64,000 nucleotides of DNA, taken from NCBI GenBank assembly GCA_035523995.1, contig DATKPQ010000181.1:1-64000 (forward strand), read 5' to 3'. Below the pieces are notes generated by a model. It saw only the letters and a program-made list of their open reading frames with translations, was not told the DNA's origin and ran no database searches. Positions within the stretch are counted from its first letter, which is position 1. Every line of letters starts with the position of its first letter. This DNA comes from JASHVB01 sp035523995. Lineage in GTDB: Bacteria; Pseudomonadota; Alphaproteobacteria; Acetobacterales; Acetobacteraceae. The translations under genes were made by a program, and so were the position numbers. Of the stretch, positions 8,801-16,166 are shown piece by piece.

Positions 8801-9289
8801 AGCAAGATACGGACCGGCAACATGGCGGAAGGTGTTGCGATGTTGCGCAACGGTTCAGGGGTGTTCAGTGCCACCGGTGCCAAAACTCGGATATCTTATC
8901 ACACCTCCCTGGTGGCCAAGGCATGCGAAACAACAGGGCAGATCGAGGAGGCTTTGGGCCTGTTGAACAACGCGCTGCAAAACGCCGAACGGATTGGCGA
9001 GCGCTGGCTTCTGGCGGAATTGTACCGGCACAAGGGCCAATTGGTGCTGCGCCGGGGTGATCCCGAGGGCGCCGAGGCTCTCTACCGCCAGGCCTTAATG
9101 ATTGCCAAAGAACAAGAGGCCAGGCTTTGGGAGTTGCGTGCTGCGGTAAGCCTCGCCAGTCTCCAGCGCGACCAGCACCGCCGCGTCGAAGCGCGCGATC
9201 TTCTGGCCCCAGTCTACGACTGGTTCACCGAGGGATTCGGCACGCAAGATCTCAAGGATGCGCGTTCATTGCTCCACGAGTTGGGCTAG
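5879..9289 (+). CDS. SAM-domain adenylate cyclase with ATPase and TPR region
   Basis: This is a large cytoplasmic signalling protein of 1136 residues. In order: a SAM domain (about 15-75, starting MDVADWLRTLGLGQYEATF), a class III nucleotide cyclase domain (about 100-285) with metal-binding aspartates in VVFCDMADST and YVGDGVLIYFG and the NVAARLQ transition-state motif, an AAA/NB-ARC-like ATPase with P-loop ISGEAGVGKSR near 325-335 and Walker B VMVFEDAHWSD, then a long helical TPR-like region to the end. The conserved lysine before GD is arginine here, which occurs in this subfamily. The homologous region begins at the internal ATG 5921, an alternative start. No partner genes are adjacent. 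Confidence 0.85.
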   Translation: MGSGTVGDTDGQVVMDVADWLRTLGLGQYEATFRENAVTGDLVASLTGEDLKDLGIASVGHRRRLLNAIANLRSERAGSLSLAEQTGVSSDTRLQHPAQPAAQRRQVTVVFCDMADSTLLSTRLDPEDLSAGIQRYQSCVAETIARFDGFIARYVGDGVLIYFGYPRAHEDDAERAVRAALALIAEIDRVRISNERVRVRIGIATGLVVVGEQIGTGESWQQTAIGETPNVAARLQALAEPNSVVIAASTRRLVGDLFEYRDLGTVAMKGIAAPVPVWEVLRPSAVESRFDALRAAALSPLVGRDEEMGQLLLCWTLARAGEGQIVLISGEAGVGKSRMVAELTQRLGGESFMRLRYFCSPYHQDSALLPLIDQLGRSAGFAREDSPTDRLEKLEALLARAGLSDEHVAFLADLLSLPASDRYPLPNLSAQGKKEQTLKALGARLEALAQQQPVVMVFEDAHWSDPTSCELLDLIVERVRHLPVLLIITFRPEFEPPWTGEQGVTLLTLNRLDRHDRGILVDQIAGGKPLPESVVSEIVDRTDGVPLFVEELTKSLLESGLLREEADRYVLERALPPLAIPTSLQDSLMARLDRLGPVRLVAQIGASIGREFSYPLLRAVSRLPEHDLGAALDRLVASELVFQRGNLPHAAYVFKHALVQEAAHSSLLRDARQRLHARIAEVLETDSPELTTSQPQLFARHYAEAGLIEKSIAYWGEAGRRSAARSAMAEAAAQFQRGLEQLALLPDDHQRLEKELEFCCALGAALRYTKGQAAPEMGQAFARARELWEQLGSPPEFLYVLYGQSRYYIYRGEYEEARRLDEELLRLSRQHDDSNGLVLGHDSFGRDLLLAGQFALARFHLQEVLWLYDPVIHPLLVHQTGSHSHVVSRQYLGIVLFCLGFPDQAVQQSDAGIAEAVRLAHPPSLAAGLATSCRMLSLGDNDAALHERAAQLIAVSTEQGFPLYSGLGTMYRGWSKIRTGNMAEGVAMLRNGSGVFSATGAKTRISYHTSLVAKACETTGQIEEALGLLNNALQNAERIGERWLLAELYRHKGQLVLRRGDPEGAEALYRQALMIAKEQEARLWELRAAVSLASLQRDQHRRVEARDLLAPVYDWFTEGFGTQDLKDARSLLHELG

Positions 9290-9558
9290 GTTGCGGATGG
9301 CCTGGAGGGCTGTGTACCCAGACAAGCGGCGCGGCGCGCCGGCGCGGTCCGGTCCGACCCGCATGGGTTTTACATATTTTCGCTTGACAACTGCAAGGAT
9401 ACAGGCCGGAAATGTACCGCTCAAAAGTTGAACCGGTCGGGGCTAGAAGATGCTTCTCGAAATGACCAACATCGCCGTGGTCATTTTGGAGGCGTTTCGC
9501 TGGCCCCCCAAGAGTGGGTGCAAATCGTAGCAGGGTCGTCAGCATCGGGGGGGAGGAA

Positions 9559-9744
9559 ATGGGTGCCGCCATCATCTATACCAAGAATGGGCAGATCGTA
9601 CGCAGAGTCAGCGTGAGCGCGGATACGCTCGACAAAGTTGCCGAGTTATTGGGTATTCCAAAGGAAGAACGTGACACCTTCATCTCTGACACCGATGCCA
9701 TCCATGTTCATCGTGGCGACAAGCCGACGTCCGGCACCTCGTAA
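9559..9744 (+). CDS. 61-aa hypothetical protein
   Basis: I do not recognise the family. The start at 9559 is chosen because GGGGGGGAGGAA ends directly in front of the ATG, a very strong though closely spaced ribosome site. The protein begins MGAAIIYTKNGQIVRRVSVS and has a predicted beta-strand start, a helix (ADTLDKVAELLG) and an acidic tail. It lies 26 bases upstream of the P-loop protein, so the two are probably cotranscribed. The KNGQIVRRVSV strand pattern could suit a small DNA- or protein-binding fold, but there is no direct evidence. Confidence 0.6.
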   Translation: MGAAIIYTKNGQIVRRVSVSADTLDKVAELLGIPKEERDTFISDTDAIHVHRGDKPTSGTS

Positions 9745-9770
9745 CAGGGCGGCAGCGAACCTAAGCGTCG

Positions 9771-10784
9771 ATGGGTGACGGAAGCCTTCCGGCCAAGGTC
9801 AAGCGCACCTCCGCACTGCGGCGCGTGCCACCGCTTGAAATCGTTCGGTATCGCGCGGAACGCGGCAACGAAGGCGACGTCTGCGCCTTCGAGTTAGCGA
9901 TCGATGCTGCGCCGTTCATGATCGAATCGGCGATCGGCCGGACGATGGCGATTGCTCCGGGCGATACGTTTCTCGCGACACCCGGCTATCGTCAGTCGAC
10001 CAAGTGGGTCGACGGTACCGTCCCGGCGGACGGCCTTGTTCCCGGAGAGGATTACTGGGTGCTGGCTGATTCTGGTGTGGTTGGCGAACTGATCGGCAGC
10101 TCGCCGACCGACGTCGGCCATCTCGCCAGCGTGCGATATCTTGGAGCAGTGTGCGGGAATTGCGGCGAGACGCTGAACATGCGGCAATTCGCGGTCGAGG
10201 GGTCCCGCGACGCGGATCGCGCGACGCCGCTCTATGTGTTGCTCGGCACGTCCGGGGACTCCGGAAAGACCACTGCCGGCGTCGCCGTATTGCGGGCGCT
10301 GCGCGCGAAGGGCCGCAAGGCGGTCGTGTGCCTGAAGGCGACCGGGACATCGTCTGTCGCGGAACTTGCAATTTATCAAGATTTCGGGGCAGAACACACG
10401 TTCGATTGCGCCGATTTCGGACTCCCGACGACCTATCCGTCGGGCCGCGAAGGAATCAGCGGCATATTCGCCGACATGTTGGATATCTGCCTCTCGCAAT
10501 CGGCGCAGGCCCTGGTGGTGGAATGCGGCGGCGATCTGTTCGGGGCGAATGTCCCGGAATTTCTGGCCTGCCTGAAGGCCCGCCATGCCGATCTCAAGAT
10601 CATCCTTGCCGCCAGCGATGTGCTCGGTGCGATGGGCGCGAAGCAGGTGCTTGCAGACTGCGGCCTGAAGATCAGCATGATTACGGGACCGTGCACCGAC
10701 ACGTCCACCATGCGCGAACGCGTTGCCGGGATGTGTGGCGTTCCGGCGATAAACCTGGCGCATCGCCTTGGCCAGGGAACGTAG
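9771..10784 (+). CDS. DUF1611-like P-loop NTPase
   Basis: The protein has 337 residues. The C-terminal half carries a Walker A motif, VLLGTSGDSGKTTAGVAVLR near residue 160, followed by ARAKGRKAVVCLKATGT and an ALVVECGGDLFG block that resembles the Walker B region of DUF1611/MinD-like NTPases. The N-terminal half (about 1-150) has no recognised domain and contains a CGNCGE motif that could bind a metal. It most likely hydrolyses ATP or GTP in the cytoplasm; the process served is unknown. It follows a 61-aa protein and precedes a 105-aa protein, all on the same strand. Confidence 0.6.
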   Translation: MGDGSLPAKVKRTSALRRVPPLEIVRYRAERGNEGDVCAFELAIDAAPFMIESAIGRTMAIAPGDTFLATPGYRQSTKWVDGTVPADGLVPGEDYWVLADSGVVGELIGSSPTDVGHLASVRYLGAVCGNCGETLNMRQFAVEGSRDADRATPLYVLLGTSGDSGKTTAGVAVLRALRAKGRKAVVCLKATGTSSVAELAIYQDFGAEHTFDCADFGLPTTYPSGREGISGIFADMLDICLSQSAQALVVECGGDLFGANVPEFLACLKARHADLKIILAASDVLGAMGAKQVLADCGLKISMITGPCTDTSTMRERVAGMCGVPAINLAHRLGQGT

Positions 10785-10907
10785 TCGCCTGGTTTGGCGA
10801 CGTTCGAGCCGTCATACGCATCCATTCCCGACGGGGCGTGACTCGACTCGGCGCTTCCCGCATTGTCCTGTCGCACCGTCGTCGTGATGCGTCATGGGGC
10901 CCGCCGG

Positions 10908-11225
10908 ATGACAATCGATATCGACAGCCTGACCGAAGCCGAACTGATCGACCTGAACCATCGTGTTGTTGCGCGTCTGCGCGCCCTGCGGGATATGCGC
11001 GCACATGTCGGGATGCTGGAGTTCCGCATTGGCGGCCGCATAACGTTCCAGCCGCCCGGACGGGAGCGGCTCAGTGGAGTTCTGACACGCTACAATCGGA
11101 AGTCGGTGACGGTGATCACCGATGAGGGGGCGCAATGGAACGTTGCGCCGAGCTTGTTGGCCAAAGTTGGGGCGGCCGGCCGGGCTGATGCTGCCCCGAC
11201 GGTCACGCTGCTGTCTCGGCGGTGA
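10908..11225 (+). CDS. Conserved 105-aa hypothetical protein
   Basis: The protein begins MTIDIDSLTEAELIDLNHRV and has an N-terminal helical segment (LVDLN-type, with RLRALRDMRAH), then a beta-rich part with RIGGRITFQPPGRERLSGVL and NRKSVTVITDEGAQWNVAP. The second half reads like a small SH3/KOW-type barrel (an F-Q-P...GVLTRYN...VTVI pattern). I recall similar unnamed proteins in other alphaproteobacteria. The start is placed at the MTIDID methionine because the 15 residues upstream look non-coding. The function is unknown. Confidence 0.6.
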   Translation: MTIDIDSLTEAELIDLNHRVVARLRALRDMRAHVGMLEFRIGGRITFQPPGRERLSGVLTRYNRKSVTVITDEGAQWNVAPSLLAKVGAAGRADAAPTVTLLSRR

Positions 11226-11298
11226 CGGGCGGGCCGCTAGTCACCCCGGGCGTCAAGTGTACCCAAGAATCAGATAAGCGCGACGCAGCCGTGCCGCC

Positions 11299-11339
11299 GT
11301 CATTGCGAGGGCCCGCGCCGAAGCAATCTTGTTTGGACG
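11299..11339. repeat. TCATTGCGAG...GAAGCAATC element (family B), copy 1
   Basis: GTCATTGCGAG is followed by GCCGAAGCAATC, the two conserved ends of family B. A degenerate opposite end (CGACCGAGGTCGCATCGTCG, 11363-11382) follows. Other copies are at 30751, 31877, 33679, 59530 and 63903. Confidence 0.6.
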
Positions 11340-11414
11340 GGCGCCCGGGCGTTGTTGCACCCAGCGACCGAGGTCGCATCGTCGCTTTGCTCCTAATCTA
11401 ACAAGAAACCAGGT

Positions 11415-11510
11415 CTCCCCCTCCCGTTGTGGGAGGGGCTGGGGGGAGGGGGCGAAACGTACGATCTCGACCCTCCCCCTGACCCCCTCGCACAGGGGAG
11501 GGGAACCCTG
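11415..11510. repeat. CCCTCCC/GGGAGGG palindromic element (family A)
   Basis: The stem CCCCTCCC/GGGAGGGG (11418-11438, loop GTTGT) is followed by a GGCGAAACGTAC core also present in the copy at 30873, then a second inverted block ending in GGGGAGGGGAACCC. With family B copy 1 it fills most of the 387-base gap before the convergent MFS gene; nothing else was seen there. Confidence 0.65.
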
Positions 11511-11612
11511 CCGTCGTGCGCAGCTTCATCCAGGGTGGCCCGGTCGCCCGATCGGTGGTCAACTCGTAATGACATATCGGCGGCCGCACTCGCCGCCGAC
11601 CTTTCGGCGCCG

Positions 11613-13013
11613 CTAGACCACCCGTTGTTCCGCCAACTCCTCGTGGCCCTGCGCGATGGGAACGCCATGCGTCTCGACGCCGAGGAACAGGTAAGCCAGC
11701 GCAACCAGCAGCATCAGGGCCGCGAGCATCAGGAAAGCAGGGAAGATTGCGGCCGATGTCGCCTTCGGAGCGATGACATTGCTACTACCGGCAAGCACGG
11801 CCAGCGCCAATGGACCGACGATCTTGCCGACGCCATTGGCCGCCTGGCCGAGCCCAGACGAGCGTGCGCCGAGCCTGACGCCGTATTGCTCTACCGTGTA
11901 GGGCGCCAGGTTGGAGAAGCCGCCCTCGGCGAAGAACGCCGATACCGCCGTTAGCACGATGAACAGTGGCATGCCGTCGACCAATACGCCATTGAAATAG
12001 CCGGCCAGAGCGAGGCAGATCGCACACACGAACCCGAACACGATGCCCAGCGCGCGCCGGCCCATCGCCGGGGCGATCAACGACACGACGATCTTACCCG
12101 TGACGGCGCAAGCGGAGACGTAGATGAAATAACCCGCTGCCTGTGCCGGCGTCACGTGCAGCGCCAGCGCGACGATCGTGGGTCCCCACAGGTAGTAGCC
12201 ATAGACGGCGCTCGCCGAGCCACCCCAGATCAGCACGGTCTGCCAGAACAGACCGGGCTTGTGATACAACTCGCTCAGGCTGGCGCTCGGCTGCGTTGCC
12301 GGCACGACGGTTGGCAGGGGCACCCGGTCGCGGGCAAGGCCAAGCTGGCGCGCCGCGCCGTCGCGTGCCTCGGCGAAGCGCCCCTTGGCGGCGAGCCAGC
12401 GCACCGATTCGGGAACGAACGCCCAAACCATCAGGCCGACCACCAGGGCGACAAATCCGGTCATGGCAACGCCGCGCCAACCGAACGCATGCAGCAGGAT
12501 CGCCGAGGTGAAGGAGGCGAGCAATGTACCGGCGCTGGCGAACACGACGAAGAAGCTGCACATGCCGGTACGCCACCGGGTCGGCGTTTGCTCGACGACC
12601 ATCGTCAAGGCCGGCGTGACGCCCGCGGCCAGGCCAACGCCGACGAAGAATCGCAGGATAGCGAGGCTGATCCATGCGCCGGTCGGCAGCAGACCGATGC
12701 ATCCGGCAGCAACGCCACAGATGAAGGTACCGATGACGACCTGCATTTTGCGCCCGAAATGGTCGCCCAGTGCACCCGAGACGACCGCGCCGATGATCGC
12801 GCCGACACCGGCGCCGTACAGGATCAATGCACCCTGGCCGTAGGTCAGCTTCCACTCCGGCCCGATCTGGGACATGACGAATGCGATCAGAAAGAAGTCG
12901 AAGAAGTCGAGCAAGGTGACCGCGCACATAATGGCGAACGTCACCCAGTAGCGCGCGTTCAGCGGCGCGTCGTCATAAAGCGCAAGCAGATTCTCCGAGG
13001 TAACGGCAGACAT
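11613..13013 (-). CDS. MFS transporter, metabolite:H+ symporter type
   Basis: This 466-residue inner-membrane carrier has twelve predicted membrane segments. It carries the MFS motif GDHFGRKMQVV after segment 2 and its second-half counterpart around MGRRALGIVFG. The opening (NARYWVTFAIMCAVTLLDFFDFFLIAF) resembles the sugar-porter/AAHS-type carriers for aromatic acids, shikimate or sialic acid. The start is well supported by GGAGGAAATAC before the ATG. The substrate cannot be told from sequence. No catabolic genes lie in the same operon; the downstream neighbour is convergent across a repeat-filled gap. Confidence 0.85.
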   Translation of the reverse strand: MSAVTSENLLALYDDAPLNARYWVTFAIMCAVTLLDFFDFFLIAFVMSQIGPEWKLTYGQGALILYGAGVGAIIGAVVSGALGDHFGRKMQVVIGTFICGVAAGCIGLLPTGAWISLAILRFFVGVGLAAGVTPALTMVVEQTPTRWRTGMCSFFVVFASAGTLLASFTSAILLHAFGWRGVAMTGFVALVVGLMVWAFVPESVRWLAAKGRFAEARDGAARQLGLARDRVPLPTVVPATQPSASLSELYHKPGLFWQTVLIWGGSASAVYGYYLWGPTIVALALHVTPAQAAGYFIYVSACAVTGKIVVSLIAPAMGRRALGIVFGFVCAICLALAGYFNGVLVDGMPLFIVLTAVSAFFAEGGFSNLAPYTVEQYGVRLGARSSGLGQAANGVGKIVGPLALAVLAGSSNVIAPKATSAAIFPAFLMLAALMLLVALAYLFLGVETHGVPIAQGHEELAEQRVV

Positions 13014-13364
13014 GTATTTCCTCCACCCGGCTTATGGTGAGACCGGCGCGGGCGCGACTGCCGGAGGCCGCGTGCGCCTTGTCCTGGCGGTCCGCTTCCG
13101 GAGCGCCGCTTTGATTGCGGCAATGCTGCTTGCGATGGCGCGGCGGACTGCCCCATGTGAGCTAACCCATGGAGCAAACCGGGACGTGCCGGGCACGGCG
13201 GACATGCTGCGAACAGGGCAAGCATACGTATCACTTGGCGCGCGACACAAGCTCCTTAGCAGGGGCAGCGTTCGGCGCGCGCACGGCCTGCTGGGTGCTC
13301 GTCACGACGGTCTGCCGGAACTGGCGGAGCCTTCTGATACGGGTTTGACTATGCAGCTTCGTTC
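13014..13364. other. Intergenic region upstream of MFS gene
   Basis: No complete gene is supported. On the minus strand a frame open from about 13400 down to a TGA at 13231 encodes QAVRAPNAAPAKELVSRAK at its end, which looks like genuine alanine-rich protein tail, but I see no acceptable start. The promoter of the MFS gene should also lie here. Confidence 0.3.
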
Positions 13365-13670
13365 TTAATCGACGTCGCCAGTGTGCTGTTTGAGCAATGG
13401 TGTCGCGCCAATGGTGGCGAGGTCAGCGGGCTTGCGGTCCTGGCGACGAGATTCGCGACGGTAGGAATAGCCCGCGGGCCAACCAAACCAAACGATCGCG
13501 GCGCCGATGCAAAGCACAATCCCAGGTGTGTTCACGCCGGCCGGAGCGGGACCGTAACCAAGCAAGGCGGTGCAAGCCAGCAGCAGAACGGCAACCGTGC
13601 AAGCAATCCCGGCGATCATGGCTTGATGCGCTCCGCGCTCCGCCGGCAATTCATTGTTGGATGACCGCAC
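13365..13670 (-). CDS. Small membrane protein, unknown
   Basis: The protein has up to 101 residues and two hydrophobic segments: MIAGIACTVAVLLLACTALL near residues 18-37 and GIVLCIGAAIVWFGWPAGY near 51-69, followed by a basic tail (YRRESRRQDRK). The far start is GTG; an internal ATG at 13619 would give about 84 residues and has a loose GGAG upstream. I recognise no family. The hydrophobic pattern and the charged cytoplasmic tail argue for a real membrane protein, but its short length and lack of context keep confidence low. Confidence 0.4.
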   Translation of the reverse strand: MRSSNNELPAERGAHQAMIAGIACTVAVLLLACTALLGYGPAPAGVNTPGIVLCIGAAIVWFGWPAGYSYRRESRRQDRKPADLATIGATPLLKQHTGDVD

Positions 13671-13685
13671 CGGCTATCGTTTGGG

Positions 13686-13729
13686 AAACTATCAGCCGGT
13701 TACCCCCAAACTATCAGCCGGTTACCCCC
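13686..13729. repeat. 22-bp perfect tandem duplication
   Basis: The unit AAACTATCAGCCGGTTACCC plus CC occurs twice head to tail with no mismatch, followed by one extra C. It lies just downstream of the convergent luciferase-like gene. It could be a recent slippage duplication or a double protein-binding site. Confidence 0.7.
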
Positions 13730-13767
13730 CAAGCAAGCCCGCTCAGCTTGAGGTGTGTTCGTGATTG

Positions 13768-14802
13768 TCAATGAAGCGCCGCCGGCTGCGCCGCGCTTTT
13801 CAATCCGCATGCCTGCGCCAGCAGCGTGTAGGACCGTCGCCGCGCCACGGGATCGTGTAGTGTCGTCAACACCGCGATTTCTGCCACGCCATGCGCCGCG
13901 GCTAGCTCGTGCAGTTTCGCGGCCGCCACGTCCGGCGTGCCGTAGATCGCCCGCGCCCGCAACCGTTCAATGCGCGCTTGCTCTGCCTCGCTGTAGGCAT
14001 AGGCGGCAGCCTCCTCGGGAGACGGCAGCGCCGCGTACACGCCGCGGTCGCGCCCCAGCCGCCACATCTCGCGCGAGCGGAACAGGTACGCCGCTTCCTC
14101 CGGCGTGTCGGCTGCCATAGCCCAGACGCAAATGCCGGCATGCGGTGCGGGCCAACGTTCGCTGGGGCGATAGCCCTCGCGATAGATCGCCATGGCTTGC
14201 TCCACGCCGCGTCCGTCGGTGATGAAATGCGCGAAGCAGAACGGCAGGCCGAAATACGCGGCCACCTGCGCCCCGTAATCGGAGCTGCCGAGCATCCAGA
14301 CCTCCGGCACCGTCGGTCCGCCAGGCTGGGCCATCACGTCGCGGAACGGGTGGCCTTCCACCAGCTTCTGTCCCGACACCCAGGCCAGCAGGTCGCGGAC
14401 CTGGGCGGGGAAATGATCGGCGGCTGTCTCGGCCAGCGGGTTCAGCGCAAAGGCCGTGCGTCCGTCGGAACCGGGCGCGCGGCCGAGCCCCAGATCGATG
14501 CGCCCGGGCGCAACTGCTTCCAGTACGCGGAATTGCTCCGCCACCTTCAACGACGAGTAGTGGGGCAGCATCACTCCCGCCGAGCCGACGCGAATGCGCG
14601 ACGTGGTGGCGGCGATGGCACTGATCAGGATTTCGGGCGCGGTGCCCGCCTGGCTTTCGCTGTTGTGGTGCTCTGCGCACCAGTAGCGGTCGTAGCCCAG
14701 AGCCTCGCAGTGTTGCGCCAGAGCCAGGCTTTCCCGAATCGAGGTGTCCGGCGAACGGCCGGTTACCACGGTGGACTGATCGAGGACGGACAGGCGCAGC
14801 AT
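13768..14802 (-). CDS. Luciferase-like flavin monooxygenase (YhbW type)
   Basis: This 344-residue cytoplasmic enzyme belongs to the bacterial luciferase-like TIM-barrel superfamily, in the group often annotated as luciferase family oxidoreductase group 1. The signature runs RYWCAEHHNSESQAGTAPEI near residue 40 and SSLKVAEQFRVLEAVAPGRI near residue 85, with DLGLGRAPGSDGRT next. Such enzymes use FMNH2 or F420H2 supplied by a partner; the substrate is not predictable. It is monocistronic, and transcribed away from the second 61-aa gene. It is a different subfamily from the monooxygenase at 56411-57445. Confidence 0.82.
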   Translation of the reverse strand: MLRLSVLDQSTVVTGRSPDTSIRESLALAQHCEALGYDRYWCAEHHNSESQAGTAPEILISAIAATTSRIRVGSAGVMLPHYSSLKVAEQFRVLEAVAPGRIDLGLGRAPGSDGRTAFALNPLAETAADHFPAQVRDLLAWVSGQKLVEGHPFRDVMAQPGGPTVPEVWMLGSSDYGAQVAAYFGLPFCFAHFITDGRGVEQAMAIYREGYRPSERWPAPHAGICVWAMAADTPEEAAYLFRSREMWRLGRDRGVYAALPSPEEAAAYAYSEAEQARIERLRARAIYGTPDVAAAKLHELAAAHGVAEIAVLTTLHDPVARRRSYTLLAQACGLKSAAQPAALH

Positions 14803-14932
14803 CGGGCAGACTCCGCAGCATTTAGCAAGATTAGGGATGCGTCGGCCGGGAGGCGAGGGGGCCGCGGCAATGCGTCGCTATGCATTGCGCAATCGCAGCG
14901 TTATCTGCGAGAGCGACCAGCGCAGCACCGGA

Positions 14933-15028
14933 AACGTGATACGGCGTGACAATTTTGCAAAACAACTGCCACCTTCCCGCCGGACTCAATCGCGATATTG
15001 GCGCCATCGAAGCAGAGGGGATGCCACG
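14933..15028 (+). promoter_or_regulatory. Conserved leader of 61-aa gene, copy 2
   Basis: This 96-base stretch matches the leader at 124-220, including GTGACAATTTTGCAAAACAA and the CTGCCACCTTCC block. In this copy the leader lies between a divergent monooxygenase gene and the small gene, so the similarity stops at the unit's edge (near AACGTGAT). An embedded promoter or leader RNA is possible. Confidence 0.5.
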
Positions 15029-15214
15029 ATGGATATGCATGCGGCTCTGACGCCGGAAGATCGTGCTCCGGTGACAGGAACTTATGAGTTGCTGAATCCT
15101 GCCGGTGTGACGCCGTCCCCGGTCCAGGTGCCGGTCTTCCAGGGCGCCGCGTTTCCGCCCGTGCCGCCGGGTTGGCTATGGCGGCTGGCAGGCACCAGGC
15201 TTCCGGCGGATTGA
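15029..15214 (+). CDS. 61-aa small protein, paralogue of 221-406
   Basis: This is the second copy of the 61-residue protein, starting MDMHAALTPEDRAPVTGTYE and ending with the same PPGWLWRLAGTRLPAD. AGAGGGGATG upstream supplies a ribosome site. Differences from copy 1 are conservative (V to L, T to S, C to Q), which implies selection on the protein. An in-frame upstream start would translate the conserved leader and is rejected because the leaders are less alike in protein than in DNA. No domain is recognised, and the function is unknown. Confidence 0.62.
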   Translation: MDMHAALTPEDRAPVTGTYELLNPAGVTPSPVQVPVFQGAAFPPVPPGWLWRLAGTRLPAD

Positions 15215-15250
15215 GTGCGTCTGAGGGGGAGCCCGGACGTGCGCGCCAAA

Positions 15251-16135
15251 CTATCCGGCTTCCTCGGCCTCATCGCTCTCGCCGGTCAGCCCTTCAGCCT
15301 CACGCCGCAGCCGGTGGAAGCTGCGTACGCTGAACGGCAGCATGCACAGGTAGATCAAACCGGCGGCAGCCAAGGCCGCCCATGGATCGGCCAGCAGGAC
15401 CGCAGCGAAAATACCAGTCCCCAGCAGCAGCGGCAGCACGTATTCCGATGGAATCTTAAAGTTCTTGAAGCTCCAGACAGGGAGTGTCGAGACCAGCAGC
15501 AGCGCCGTGCCGCCCAACACAATCGCGTCGAATAACGGGTACTGCGCCACCGCCAACACCCAGTCCCAGCCGAGACTCCTTGCCTCCAGCCCCATGAACA
15601 AGGGGAACAGGGCGAGGCCGGCGCCTGCCGGGGCGGGTACACCGGTGAAGAAGTTGTAGGCGTAGACCGGCTTCGGCGCCCCATCCAGCGACGCATTGAA
15701 CCGCGCCAGGCGCAGCGCCATGCAGACCGCAAACATCAGGCAGGGCGTGTAGCCAAAGGCTCCGGCGCGTTGCAGGGACCATAGATAGATCGTGAAGGCA
15801 GGGGCCACACCGAAGCAGAGGAAGTCGGCCAGGCTGTCGAACTCCGCCCCGAAGCGCGTCGTGGCCTTCAGCAGGCGAGCCAGGCGCCCGTCGATGCCGT
15901 CGATCGCGCCGGCCACCGTGATGGCCACCGCCGCCGCGCCGAAGCGGTTTTCCAGGGCAAAGCGCATCGACGTCAGGCCGGCGCACAGCCCGATCAAGGT
16001 CAGCAGGTTGGGAATGATGCGGTTGAAGGACGGGCCATGGTAGCGAGGACGCGCGCGCAGCCGGCGCCGGCGCAACCGCCGGATCGGCGACACGCGCGTT
16101 GGCGTCCCCCAATCCGGGCGTGGCGTGCCGCTCAT
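15251..16135 (-). CDS. pssA: CDP-diacylglycerol-serine O-phosphatidyltransferase
   Basis: PssA makes phosphatidylserine from CDP-diacylglycerol and serine in the inner membrane. The 294-residue protein has the CDP-alcohol phosphatidyltransferase signature DGRLARLLKATTRFGAEFDS with its aspartates (about residue 80-105), preceded by FNRIIPNLLTLIGLCAGLTS, and about eight membrane segments. It lies 31 bases downstream of psd on the same strand; the psd-pssA order is the usual alphaproteobacterial arrangement and gives the two steps of phosphatidylethanolamine synthesis. The arginine-rich N-terminus (RRLRRRRLRARPR) is longer than usual. Confidence 0.93.
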   Translation of the reverse strand: MSGTPRPDWGTPTRVSPIRRLRRRRLRARPRYHGPSFNRIIPNLLTLIGLCAGLTSMRFALENRFGAAAVAITVAGAIDGIDGRLARLLKATTRFGAEFDSLADFLCFGVAPAFTIYLWSLQRAGAFGYTPCLMFAVCMALRLARFNASLDGAPKPVYAYNFFTGVPAPAGAGLALFPLFMGLEARSLGWDWVLAVAQYPLFDAIVLGGTALLLVSTLPVWSFKNFKIPSEYVLPLLLGTGIFAAVLLADPWAALAAAGLIYLCMLPFSVRSFHRLRREAEGLTGESDEAEEAG

Positions 16136-16166
16136 GCGCCAAGGTCCGATTTGCCGGCGTGTTTGG

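Noticed and set aside
9380..9420. TTGACAACTGCAAGG promoter candidate before the 61-aa gene at 9559
   Set aside because: No acceptable -10 box at 16-18 bases; left unannotated.
12156..13040. 294-residue plus-strand frame opposite the MFS carrier
   Set aside because: Charged low-complexity shadow of a membrane protein gene.
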